Part shown: positions 54,490 to 64,000 of the stretch, one piece after another
How the letters are laid out: each line of letters starts with the position of its first letter
How positions within the stretch are numbered: the first letter of the stretch is position 1
Assembly (NCBI GenBank): GCA_018398585.1
Contig: JAGTTD010000001.1
Span: 24,807,438-24,871,437 of the forward strand
From: Simmondsia chinensis
Taxonomy: Eukaryota > Streptophyta > Magnoliopsida > Caryophyllales > Simmondsiaceae
Direction of reading: 5' to 3'
DNA length: 64,000 nucleotides
Translations under genes and position numbers: made by a program
The notes under the pieces: model-generated
The model's database searches: none
Seen by the model: the letters and a program-made list of their open reading frames with translations, nothing else
What the model was told of the DNA's origin: nothing

Positions 54490-55760
54490 CCCCCACTCCC
54501 AACTTTTACTAGTCCTCGAGCAAACCGTAGGATAAACATAAAATTCAGTGATCAACTACCCCAATCTTCACCAAGTTTTCCGAGATTAACACATACATTA
54601 CAATTCAAGACAAGATTGAGTCATCTAAAGCATTCTATAATTCCATGAATTTAGGTGATTAAACTTCAAAACTCGTCATAGAATTTCATTAACCATGTAT
54701 CAACTAACAGAAACTACTTAAGCAGTTTAAGCACACAAGTGAAAGTAAATGGGATCTCATGCCACGGAATCTCCTCAAATTCTCGCATCCAACCAAATTT
54801 ACCAAGGTTTTGTACACCCACACTATTAAATCACCTAAATACATGCCCATACATTAAGAACTTTAAGTGGCATATGAGTGATCACTTTACAATATTTTAA
54901 TCTCGATATAGCATAAAAGAAGAACAACTTAATCATGAATGCACATCAATTTTTATTTTCTTCTTTTCCTTTTTCTTTTTTTTTTCTTTTCTTTGGAGGA
55001 AACCTTTTTCCCCCCTTTCTTTTCATTTTTTCGTTCTCTCTTTATTTTTTTTTTTAACTTTCATTTCCTCTTCTTTTTTGGTCCAATTTTTGGACTTTTG
55101 CTTAATAAGTATCTCAACATTACAATTGACATTAATCAATAAGTACTTCATACAACATCAAGAGGCAAGGATTAGGATAAGCCAATAGGGCAAGCCTGCA
55201 AAACCCAAGACATATTGGATTGTTTACACAGATTTTTCAGATTTTCCACAATATGAAATCCTCTGCATAGTGAATATGTGAGCGGCATGAGTAGAATCCA
55301 TTAATATCAACAATTGTCGACAATAATATGGAGAAGAATCATTTAATTTCATGGACTCGAGAGAATGAAATAGTACCATCATCTTAACATATGTGTCGAT
55401 TAAGGAAAATCTTGGCTAAACGGTTATAATGCACACTCAAAATGCACAAAAGATGTTCAAAGTTTTTAAAATTTGGCCAAAATGAGCACATGCAAATGAG
55501 CCTCATCCCCACACCTAAATAATACATTGTCCTCAATGCGACAATATTAATCATTAAAGCACAAGAAATAGGTGTGATGGAGCAATACAACCTGACAAGA
55601 TAATGATCGTGAATGGGCGTGAACGAAGATGTATGACTCCTCCAACATGGGACAAGAACTAAAACGAGAGAAACAAGCCTCCAAGCAACTACTTAGTTTA
55701 ATAAAATTAAAAAAAAAAAAAACCTAAAAGTAAGGAGTAACAAACCTAGGCTGCCTTCTA
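54490..55760 (-). other. 3' untranslated region of the Athila-type element
   Basis: Holds the polypurine-like tract (54490-54506), TCCTCGAGCAAACC near 54514, a long pyrimidine tract (54948-55078), CCTCAATGCGACAATA near 55532 and, near 55745, the GGCTGCCTTCTAGTAGCACT mirror of the Athila AGTGCTACT..GGCAGCC motif. No gene. Confidence 0.55.
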
Positions 55761-56085
55761 GTAGCACTAAGTTTTACGCCCTTAGCCGAGTGCAATGGGT
55801 CCAACGAAGATCACAAAATGACATCAACCAAAGAAGCCACCTAAGGCAACACCTATAGTAAAATCAGAAGCATCACACATGATTTCAGGAGGGACAGAGT
55901 AGACGGGTGGATGCCTAATGGGGGCAGCAACCAGCGTAGACTAAAGCTTATGAAAAGCTTCTAACCAAGACTTATTGAACTCAAAAGATATGTCCTTAGC
56001 TAGCAAACTAGTCAATGGTTTGGCTAACTTCCCATGGTCTTGAAGAAATCCTCTATAGAAACATGTATGATTTAAAAAGGCTCTA
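55761..56085 (-). pseudogene. Athila-type RT/RNase H fragment (downstream half)
   Basis: Minus strand from ~56085: FLNHTCFYRGFLQDHGKLAK, PLTSLLAKDISFEFNKSWLE, AFHKL, stop, LVAAPIRHPPVYSVPPEIMC, DASDFTIGVALG. This is the RT-to-RNase H connection of gypsy pol (family form FLGHAGFYRRFI..FSKIA.PL...; ..MCDASD.A.GAVLGQ). It stops right after the first RNase H Asp region and passes into 3' UTR, so most of RNase H and all integrase are deleted. It is the continuation of 61947-62045 across element I. Confidence 0.8.
56081..56085. repeat. Target site duplication of element I (left)
   Basis: CTCTA directly before the LTR, identical to 61942-61946. Confidence 0.9.
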
Positions 56086-56455
56086 TGTTATAAATCGTTG
56101 GAATTTCATTGTAATTTTTGTTTGTAGTGTTGGATTAGTTTCTCAAGTTGAAGTGGTATATTTTCAAATGTTGGTTGGGTCGGTAGTTGGCGCCAATAGG
56201 GGGAGTTGGTCAAACACGAGTCAAAGGTGGTGTGCGGCTGCATTTTAGGCGCGAAAGTCGGTTGGGCTTTTGAGTCTTGGTTCTTTGCACTTAGTTGCCT
56301 ATAAATAAGCTCCTAGGTTGTAATATCAATCATTCAATGAAATACAACTGAATTTCCTTTGGAATTCTGTCTTTCTCATCCCTTTTTCCTTCTCTTCTCA
56401 TCTTAACTCCTTCCTCTACAAGGTTAGGCCTTCAATCTTGAATTGGAACCTAACA
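56086..56455 (+). mobile_element. 5' LTR of element I
   Basis: 370 bp, TGTTATAAATCGTTGG ... GGAACCTAACA; TATA box TATAAATA at 56300-56307. Confidence 0.95.
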
Positions 56456-56457
56456 AT

Positions 56458-56470
56458 TGGTATCAGAGCC
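56458..56470 (+). promoter_or_regulatory. Primer binding site of element I
   Basis: TGGTATCAGAGCC, perfect initiator tRNA-Met type, two bases after the LTR. Confidence 0.95.
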
Positions 56471-56679
56471 TCGTTTGGCTTCCAAATCGAGTGCGTAAAC
56501 AAAATTTAACAACTAAAAAATTAAAAAAATTATGGATTCAGTAACTGAATTCTAGTCAGTTCAATCGATACGAAATCAGTTCAGGTTTCGTATTAGAAAT
56601 CAAGATCAAATACAGATTTCAGCTAATTCAGATCTGTTGAAGATAAGTGATCGAGGTTCATTCATAATCTGATTCGAGG

Positions 56680-57165
56680 ATGTCTGGTGGAGTAAGGACC
56701 AGGTCAGGAGCTGGAGGAACCGTTGCACCTGGTTCGGATATGAATTATATGGCGGCAGTAACAGATTCTGGTGTAAATGTACCATCTGACCATATCAAAG
56801 ACTTGAGTGACAAGATCGAACAAATGAATGTAAAGTTTGATATGAAGTTTGAACAACAAAATGATAAGATCGAACGAATGCTGAACATGTTGATGGATAA
56901 AGATTCAAAAAAGGATGAACGATTACAACAAATTGAGAATAAATTAGAAAAATTGCAAGATCAGGTTAATAAGCAAGGAGAATCAAGTGTGGAGGCAATC
57001 TTGAAGCCTGCAAGTCTGATTTTTCACCAAAAAGAACCCGACCTGCAGCAAGAGCATGTTGACAGGTCTGAAAATCTGGTAAGTAAACATGGCAAATCAC
57101 CGGTAGTGCAACCGATGGTTGAACCTTCAATTAATATCAGATCAGCTCTAAATCAATCCATGTAG
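56680..57165 (+). pseudogene. Gag N-terminal part of element I
   Basis: 161 codons from ATG 56680 (MSGGVRTRSGAGG) to a TAG at 57163-57165. Residues ~35-110 form a coiled coil (IKDLSDKIEQMNVKFDMKF, RLQQIENKLEKLQDQVNKQG). The remainder of gag continues in another frame from about 57190, so a frameshift near 57165-57190 splits the original polyprotein. The equivalent N-terminus in the sister element is at 1644-1300. Confidence 0.8.
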
Positions 57166-57189
57166 ACAATTAGAATTGAGTCTCTGGTT

Positions 57190-60100
57190 AGGCACCTTGC
57201 AGACCTGAAGCATCGAATCCAGATCACAACAGCAGGCCTCAGAATTCTGTTTTGCAACGCAGTGTTGAACTTGATGAGATCGAACATTTGGACAGACCTC
57301 CTGATCGACATTTTCAGCATAGAAACGTGAGTAATGACATGATATCCGGTAGCAAAAGTAGTAATCACAGGCAACTAAGAGTTAAAATTGATCCTTTTGA
57401 TGGCAAATTACCAGAGTCGTGGCTTAGAAAGTGTGATAGGTACTTCATGTATTATGACATTCCAGAGGATGAAAAACTCCAATTAGCTGCAGTACACCTA
57501 CATGGTGACCATGAGGTGTGGTATTACAGTTTGTTAAAGAGCAAACCAAACCTTTCTTGGGGCCAATTCGTGGAGGAAATGTGTGAACGCTATGGAGGGG
57601 GAGAAGCAACGGATGTTGTGGATAACTTTAACAAGCTGACTCAAACTTCTTTCGTGAAGGAATACATGATCAGATTCGAGAACTTACGAGCTAACTTACT
57701 GTCAGTGTTGACCTTAGCTCCCGAAGATGTCGAATCTTATTACGTTTCATGCTTTATAAGTGGTCTTAAGCCTAGGATCAAGAACATGGTGAAAGCCATT
57801 GGTCCTAAGACTTTGTCAAGTGCTTATAATAAGGCACTATTGATTGAATCCACTCACATTCAATCGGTTGACAAAGTTAAGCAGCTGAACAGCAGGTACC
57901 GGCCACAACAGAAAACAGAGTGGAACGCAGGATCGGGTGCTGGATTCAGGCGTGCGGTTAACAGAGGTTCGGTGAGACTATGCTTTCGTTGTGATAAGCC
58001 ATATCAGCCCAGACATAGGTGCAAATCGCAAGCAATAATGTATGCAAAAGGGTCCCAGGTGGAAGCTGAATCAGGTAGTGAGCATTCTGCTGCAGATAGT
58101 GACAGCATTGGCGATCTTTCACAAGATGAATTGAGTGAGGATGAAGTAGAGATATCAATGAAAGCGTTAACCGGTAATGGAGCTCACAACACAATCAAAA
58201 TCAGAGGCAAGGCTGGTAAACATTCCATCATTATCCTCATTGACAGCGGAAGTACACATAGCTTCATCGATCCCAAACTGAGTAAGAAGGTTAGGCATGA
58301 AACAATAAAGACTCATCCTTTGCAAGTGATGGTGGCTGATGGCAATTCCTTAACCATTCACAACAAATGCATAGCGTTGCCTTGCTCTATGCAAGAACAT
58401 CGTTTCACCTTTGATTTTCGAGTTCTTCCTTTGGGAGGTTGCGACATGGTGCTAGGGGTGGATTGGATGAGAACCTTTAATCCGGTCGTGTTTGATTTCG
58501 ATAAGATGACCGTGGCATTCGAGGTTCATGGCTCCAAAGTGTCCTTGAAAGGCATGATAGAGGATGCTCAACTCAAGATAATTGATGGCAAACGGGTACA
58601 CGATGGGATCAAGAAGAAGGCGACACAATGGATAGGTCATTTATTCATGATATCATCGGTTGACTTGCAGCCGGGACTTCAACCAGAAGTGCAAGCCTTA
58701 GTGAATGAATTTGATGATATCTTTGAGCCTCCTAAGAGTCTCCCTCCTCCGAGAAGTGTGGACCATGCCATTCCCTTGTGTGCGAACGCCGATCCCGTGA
58801 AGATTAGGCCTTACTGTTATGCACATGGCCAAAAATCAGAATTAGAAAGGCAAGTGGAGGAACTTCTTAATATGAACTTCATTCGCCCAAGCCATAGTTC
58901 TTTCGCTTCACCTGTGATCCTTGTGAAGAAGAAAGATGGCTCGGCTAGAATGTGTATTGACTACCGCCGGTTAAATGCTCTCACGGTGAAGGATAAGATT
59001 CCCATTCCGATCATAAACGATTTGCTTGATGAACTACATGGGTCGTGTTTCTTTTCAAAGCTGGATTTGAGGCAAGGATACCATCAAATCAGGGTTCTTG
59101 AGCCGGATATTTACAAGACAGCTTTTCAAACTCACCATGGCCATTTCGAGTTTGTTGTGATGCCTTTCGGCTTGACTAATGCTCCGGCCACGTTTCAAGC
59201 AGCCATGAATGATGTTTTCAAACCTTTTCTGAGGAAGTCGGTGCTCGTTTTCTTCAATGACATACTAATTTATAGCTCGACATGTGAAGCTCATCTTAAT
59301 CACCTCCGACAAGTGTTTGAATTGATGCGACAACACAAGTTTTTTGCGAAGTTGACCAAGTGTTCGTTTGCTCAAGATAAACTCGAGTATTTGGGGCACA
59401 TCATCTCTCATGAGGGAGTATCTACTGATTTGAACAAGATCCGTGCAATGCAAGAATGGGCAATTCCGCTCACCTTGAAGAAATTGAGGGGATTCCTGGG
59501 TTTGACCAGCTATTATAGAAAATTTATTAGGGGATATGGTTCTATTGCCAAACCCTTGATCGAGCTTTTGAAGAAGGATGCTTTCACATGGAACGAGAGA
59601 TCTCAAGCCGCATTTGAAGCCCTTAAAGCTGCAATGTGTGCTGCCCCAGTTTTGGCGATGCCGGATTTTACCGAAAGCTTTATTTTAAAGACCAATGCAA
59701 GTGGTACTGGTATAGGGGTTGTTCTTTCCCAAAAAGGAAGGCCTATTGCTTACTTAAGTTAGGCCCTTAGCCCTAAACATCAAGCGATGTCAACATATGA
59801 GAAGGAATATCTCGCCATCCTCTTAGCCGTGCAGAAATGGAGACAATACTTGGAGGGTCATAAGTTCATCATTAGGACGGACCACCAAAGCCTCAAGTAT
59901 CTCTTTGAGCAAAAGATCGTGATGAGGATTCAGAAGAAAGGCCTCTTGAAAATGTTAGGCCTTGATTACGACATCAAATATAGAAGTGGCAAAGAGAACA
60001 CTGCAGCAGATGCACTGTCAAGGCAGTTTGAGGATGAAAATCAGGCTACCTGTGCTGCTGTAACCATGGTAATACCTTCTTGGGTGCAAGAGCTATACAA

Positions 60101-61520
60101 GTCCTATGAGAGTGACCCATTTGCTCAGGAAAAAGTGGCCGCTGCAGCCCTCACACGCAATGCAAAGTTCGGTTCTGCAGACAGTGGGGTATCGGTACAG
60201 CAGGGACTGATCAGGGTTGAGGGGTTGTTATACGTTGGTTCTGCCACTAACTTGAGAGAAATGGTCATCCAAGCTTCACATGATGCTGCTTGGGGTGGTC
60301 ATGAGGGTGTGGAAGGTACCTAACAACGAATCAAAGCATATTTTACGTGGCTAAGTATGAAGTAAGAGGTGAGTGAATACGTGAAGTCGTGTGAGGTATG
60401 TCAACAAACGAAGTTGGGAGATCCTTGTTACAAAGGACTTCTTCAGCCTCTTCCCATTCCGGAGGGAGCTTGGGTTCATATTAGCATGGATTTCATTGAG
60501 GGACTTCCGAAATCCGAAGGTAAGGAGGTCATATGGGTCGTGGTGGATCGTTTCACCATGTAAAGTCATTTCATTGCTCTTGTTCAACCCATCACCGCTG
60601 AAAAGTTGGCAAGGATCTTCCTTGACAACATTTATAAGTTGCATGGATTGCCTTAATCCTTTGTGTCCGATCGAGATAAGATTTTTACAAGCATGTTCTG
60701 AAGAGAGTTGTTTAAGTTGTTGGGCACCACATTGGCACTCAGCTCCTCATATCATCCTCAGACAGATGGCCAAACCGAGCGAGTCAATCAATGTGTGGAA
60801 CAGTATTTGCGAAGTATGGTCTTCTTGAAGCCCAAGGAGTGGAACCGTTGGCTTTCCTTAACCGAATTTTGGTTCAATACACACTTTCATACATCTATTG
60901 GCACTTCTCCATTCCAAGCATTGTATGGTTACTCTCCACCCTCTCCTATGATGCTCCAACAGCCGAGAAGCAATGGTACTGCAGTAGTAGATTTGCTGTA
61001 GCAGAGAAGACAGATGTTGCAAGAGCTAAAAGACAATCTTCATCAAGCTCGAGCTCGGATGAAGTATTATGCTGATAAAAAAAGGGTAGACAAGAGTTAT
61101 GACGTTGGTGAAATGGTCTACCTAAAATTACAACCGCATAGACAGTCGTCCTTGGCTGTCAGGCGTAATGTCAAGCTAAGTGCCCGATACTTTGGCCCGT
61201 ATAAAATTTTGGAGAAAATTGGCAATGTTGCTTATAAACTTGACTTACCTCCACACTCGTACATTCACCCCGTGTTTCACATGTCCCTACTCAAAAAGCA
61301 GGTCCAAAGAGGTGCTGCAGCAGCCCGGGAGCACCCTGTAGCAGAGGCCAATGGCATTCTGAAATTGCAGCCAGAAGCTGTTGGAGCTCGGAGGACGTTG
61401 CAGCTGGAACAAGGAGCTGTGCAGGAGGTTTTGGTATCATGGTGCAACTTGGACAAGAGTTTGAGGACTTGGGAAAATCGCAATTTCTTGCGGAGTCTAT
61501 TTCCGAGCTTCACTTCTTGA
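57190..61520 (+). pseudogene. Gag-pol polyprotein of element I
   Basis: Open 57252-59762: gag core (FDGKLPESWLRKCDRYFMYY), zinc knuckle CFRCDKPYQPRHRC (~58000), protease LIDSGSTHSFID (~58240), RT 58840-59290 (CIDYRRLNALTVKDKIPIPI; KLDLRQGYHQI; VMPFGLTNAPATFQ). The catalytic box reads VFFNDILIYS instead of FFDD: its first Asp is Asn. After TAG at 59760 come RNase H (TDHQSLKYLF) and integrase: HDAAWGGH...CEVCQQTK, then MDFIEGLP, SDRDKIF and QTDGQTERVN, keeping D, D and E. Stops at 60321, 60363, 60561, 60654 and 60699 and a frameshift near 61000 follow. The C-terminus (to 61520) has a GPYKILEKIG...YKLDLPP segment and a short chromodomain-like VSWCNLDKSLRTWE. Not functional. Confidence 0.95.
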
Positions 61521-61534
61521 GGACAAGAAGTTTC

Positions 61535-61549
61535 TCAAGAGGGAGGGAA
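61535..61549 (+). promoter_or_regulatory. Polypurine tract of element I
   Basis: CAAGAGGGAGGGAA immediately before the 3' LTR. Confidence 0.85.
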
Positions 61550-61941
61550 TGTTATAAATCGTTGGAATTTCATTGTAATTTTTGTTTGTAGTGTTGTATT
61601 AGTGTCTCAAGTTGAAGTGGTATATTTTCAAATGCTGGTTGGGTCGGTAGTTGGCGCCAATAGGGGGAGTTGGTCAAACACGGGTCAAAGGTGGTGTGCG
61701 CCTGCATTTTAGGCGCGAAAGTCGGTTGGGCTTTTGAGTCTTGGTTCTTTGTACTTAGTTGTCTATAAATAAGCTCCTAGGTTGTAATATCAATCATTCA
61801 ATGAAATACAACTGAATTTCTTTTGGAATTCTCTCTAATTTCTCATCCCTTTCTCTATTTCTCATCCCTTTTCCCTTCTCTTCTCATCTTAATTCCTTCC
61901 TCTACAAGGTTAGGCCTTCAATCTTGAATTGGAACCTAACA
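61550..61941 (+). mobile_element. 3' LTR of element I
   Basis: 392 bp, same ends as the 5' LTR; TATA box TATAAATA at 61764-61771. The 22-bp excess is a tandem duplication of CTCATCCCTTTCTCTATTT-type text near 61846-61870. Confidence 0.95.
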
Positions 61942-61946
61942 CTCTA
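61942..61946. repeat. Target site duplication of element I (right)
   Basis: CTCTA directly after the LTR. Confidence 0.9.
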
Positions 61947-64000
61947 ACTTGCTTCACATTTGAGGGAAAGGGTGAGTTAGCAGTCAAATCAACCTTAGTC
62001 TTATCAACCTCAAGACCCTCCTTAGATAACCTATGACCTAGTGCATTTCCCTATTGAACTATAACGTGATTCTTCTCCCAACCCAAACCTTCTTTCATGT
62101 CAGGGTTCAACCTTCGTTGCATCTCTCTATAAGGTTTTGCATTCTCATCAAGGGGGTGACTAACAAGGATAGAGGAGAGTGTTTGGTTTACCAAATCATC
62201 AAAATCCACACAGAAAGACTCCAACTCATCCTCACTAGTGGGTGACACAGAGGCTTTTAGAAATGTTTAACCTAATAGTCATGTTTGTAAGACTAACATC
62301 CATTATCCCGGATCTACAGTTAATGGTAGCATTGGCCGTCACTAAGAAAGGTCGAACCTAGAACGACAGGGACATGGCTTTTCGAATGACTAGAAGGTTC
62401 CGTATCAAGCACAAGAAAATCGGTAGGAAACAGGGCTTTGTCTACCTTCACTAGCATGTTAGTAAGCTCACCACGGGGAACTCTAGTTGATTTATCCGCT
62501 AACTGCAAGGTCACTGTGGTGGGATGCAATTCTCCAAGGCCTAACTTCTCATAAACCGAGTAAAGAATAATGTTGACACTCGCTCCTAAGTCCGGTAAAG
62601 CTTTATCAATCGAGTAGTCTCCAAGTGAACAAGAGATGGTGGGGACACCAGGGTCTTTGCTCGGCTAAAAACACTTTCTTAGGAAGATGTGCTATAGATC
62701 GCCTCTTTTGGTTCAGTGAGTCTTTAATGAACTTCGCATAGGCCGGGATCTATTTGATTGCATCAAGAAGGGGAATGTTTATCTTCACTTGCCTAAAAGT
62801 CTCCAAAATGTCTTTCCACGGGTTGTCCTTCCTATTTAGATGTGGTGCAACTAAAGCATGGGGGACGGGTACTCTAGGTTCAAATGAGGAAGGAAGATCG
62901 GAGGCCTTAAGAATGCGAGAAGGGTGCGTGACCTCATCGGTCTCCTTCTCTCTTACCTTGCTCATCTCTTCTCCCTCACCACTCATGGATACTTCACTCT
63001 CAATACTCACCCCATTGTCAACCCCTTTCCACTTCTCAACATTGTAATGCACTTTGCCTATTCTTGATGGGGCAGGATAGTTGTCTTGCCACACACAGTT
63101 CCTAGGGTTCTCTACGGCTTGGCTAGGGAGTCTTCCCTCATCTCTCCTACTCAAAGCGTTAGCTAGCTGACCTATTTGGGTTTCTAGCTTTGAGATTGAT
63201 TGTGTATAGGAGTAAAAGAGTTAGGAATTAGCTTCTAAACCTTTCAACGCACTAAGGACCTTCTCTTCAAAATTTGAATTAGCGCTCAAATTAGAAGGTT
63301 GAGAGTAGTTAGAAGCATACCCTTGCGGTTGAAAACCGAGATGTCGTGGCATACCAGATTGTTGAGGTTGTGGATTCGGTTGTTGTGGTACGAATTGTCC
63401 TACTCCTCCTTGCCTCCAGGAGAAGTTTGGATGGTTTGTCTAGCTCGGATTGTATGTGTTCGAGTACGAATTGTTCCTTGAGAATTCTTGGGCTGCATTA
63501 ACCTGTTCCTGTGAGCACTCAACAAAGGATGAAGCAGAGGGGCAGTGAAATGTAGAATGAGAGACACTAGAACATAAAGAACAAGTACTATGCATGTTTT
63601 GAACATTATACATATTAGGCATAGTAGATGGAGTTAATGGCATCTTAAATAAGAAAATAAGCTACTCCACAGAAAAGGTAACAGAGTCTACTTTCTTATC
63701 TAAGATGGAGGTGTGAGTAATTTCATGTACTCCTCATCTATTTATCCTGGTAGCATTTAAACATGCATGTGCAGCATTCTATTGTGAGTTCTCATTCAAA
63801 TGTTTAAACAATTCCCATGTCGCATCCTCATTCTTCCTAAGGAATTGACTACCACACGGGGCATCAATAGTTTGTCGATCCTTTTCATTCAACCTATAAT
63901 AAAATTTCTGGACCAGTTGCCATTTGGGGATAGCATGATGTGGACAAGCTCTCAGCAGTTCCATAAACCTATTCCACCTCTCATGAAACTCTTCACTCGA
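61947..64000 (-). pseudogene. Athila-type gag-protease-RT remnant, upstream half
   Basis: Runs in from the right edge. Gag: ELLRACPHHAIPKWQLVQKF (63964-63900), zinc knuckle CSLCSSVSHSTFHC near 63560 (CX2CX4HX4C), then LETQIGQLANALSRRDEG and PVPHALVAPHLNRKDNPWKD (63154-62750). Protease: DLGASVNIILYSVYEKLGLG near 62570, with VTLQLADKSTRVPRGELTNM at 62529-62320. Linker to RT: PYREMQRRLNPDMKEGL near 62110, then directly ALGHRLSKEGLEVDKTKVDL and PFPSNVKQV, ending at element I. The step from ...NPDMKEG to the ...GHRLS motif skips the whole catalytic part of RT, so ~300 codons were deleted. Several frameshifts and stops. Continues at 56085-55761. Confidence 0.8.

Larger units (their letters stand above)
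56086..61941 (+). mobile_element. Near-complete chromovirus-like gypsy element I
   Basis: 5856 bp: LTR, tRNA-Met PBS, gag, protease, RT, RNase H, integrase, short chromodomain-like tail, polypurine tract, LTR, with a perfect 5-bp duplication. It is inserted in the RT region of the minus-strand Athila-type element. LTRs differ by one 22-bp duplication plus few substitutions, so it is comparatively young, yet its coding region has several stops. Confidence 0.95.

Noticed and set aside
54939..55142. Phe-rich 67-codon ORF
   Set aside because: Product of a T-rich pyrimidine tract in an Athila-type 3' UTR.

Overview
The window is nuclear DNA of a flowering plant, in a gene-poor region dense with transposable elements. 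This rests on Ty3/gypsy and Ty1/copia LTR retrotransposons with plant-type primer binding sites (initiator tRNA-Met and tRNA-Asp types), an Au-like SINE tail, plant mobile domain (PMD) coding remnants and fragments of organellar rRNA. I found no intact single-copy host gene. The species cannot be named from this sequence.

Layout. 1-4284: the end of one gypsy LTR abuts a minus-strand sister gypsy gag-protease with its own LTR, which itself sits in a minus-strand copia LTR that adjoins a copia pol scrap. 4285-7890: a plus-strand, non-autonomous Athila-like element (copy A) whose LTR carries a SINE with a 5S rRNA head. 7895-10960: two copia-type LTRs. About 11560-34131: one large, heavily nested minus-strand Tat-type gypsy element. 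Read right to left it has gag, protease, RT, RNase H, integrase, an antisense (plus-strand) PMD-like reading region, a polypurine tract and a putative LTR. Three elements sit in it: copy B (15804-21396) between PMD and pol, copy C (25855-28289) in gag, and a novel-content LTR element H (28640-33995), also in gag. 34132-36545: a copia RNase H end, a full 2-kb LTR and a PBS-like site. 36545-40110: unassigned DNA, a TIR element, a copia LTR with phased palindromes, and a Tat-type LTR end with its PBS. 40110-46640: non-coding and rich in tandem arrays of about 180, 44 and 54 bp. 47030-51400: two fragments of the palindrome-bearing copia family. 51830-64000: a minus-strand Athila-type element with large internal deletions; its LTR region contains organellar-like rRNA fragments, and its RT is split by a nearly complete chromovirus-like gypsy element I (56086-61941, 5-bp duplication CTCTA).

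Elements can be ordered by nesting. I is younger than the Athila-type element, and B, C and H are younger than the Tat element. The SINE is younger than copy A, because the paralogous LTRs of B, C and D keep the empty target site. Nearly all coding regions carry stops and frameshifts. The best leads are the 5S-headed SINE (5341-5569), the long non-gag/pol coding region inside element H (about 30432-33400), the Tat element with an antisense PMD gene, and the 21-bp-phased TGTGTCGACACA palindromes of the copia LTRs (39043-39197 and 47820-47971).
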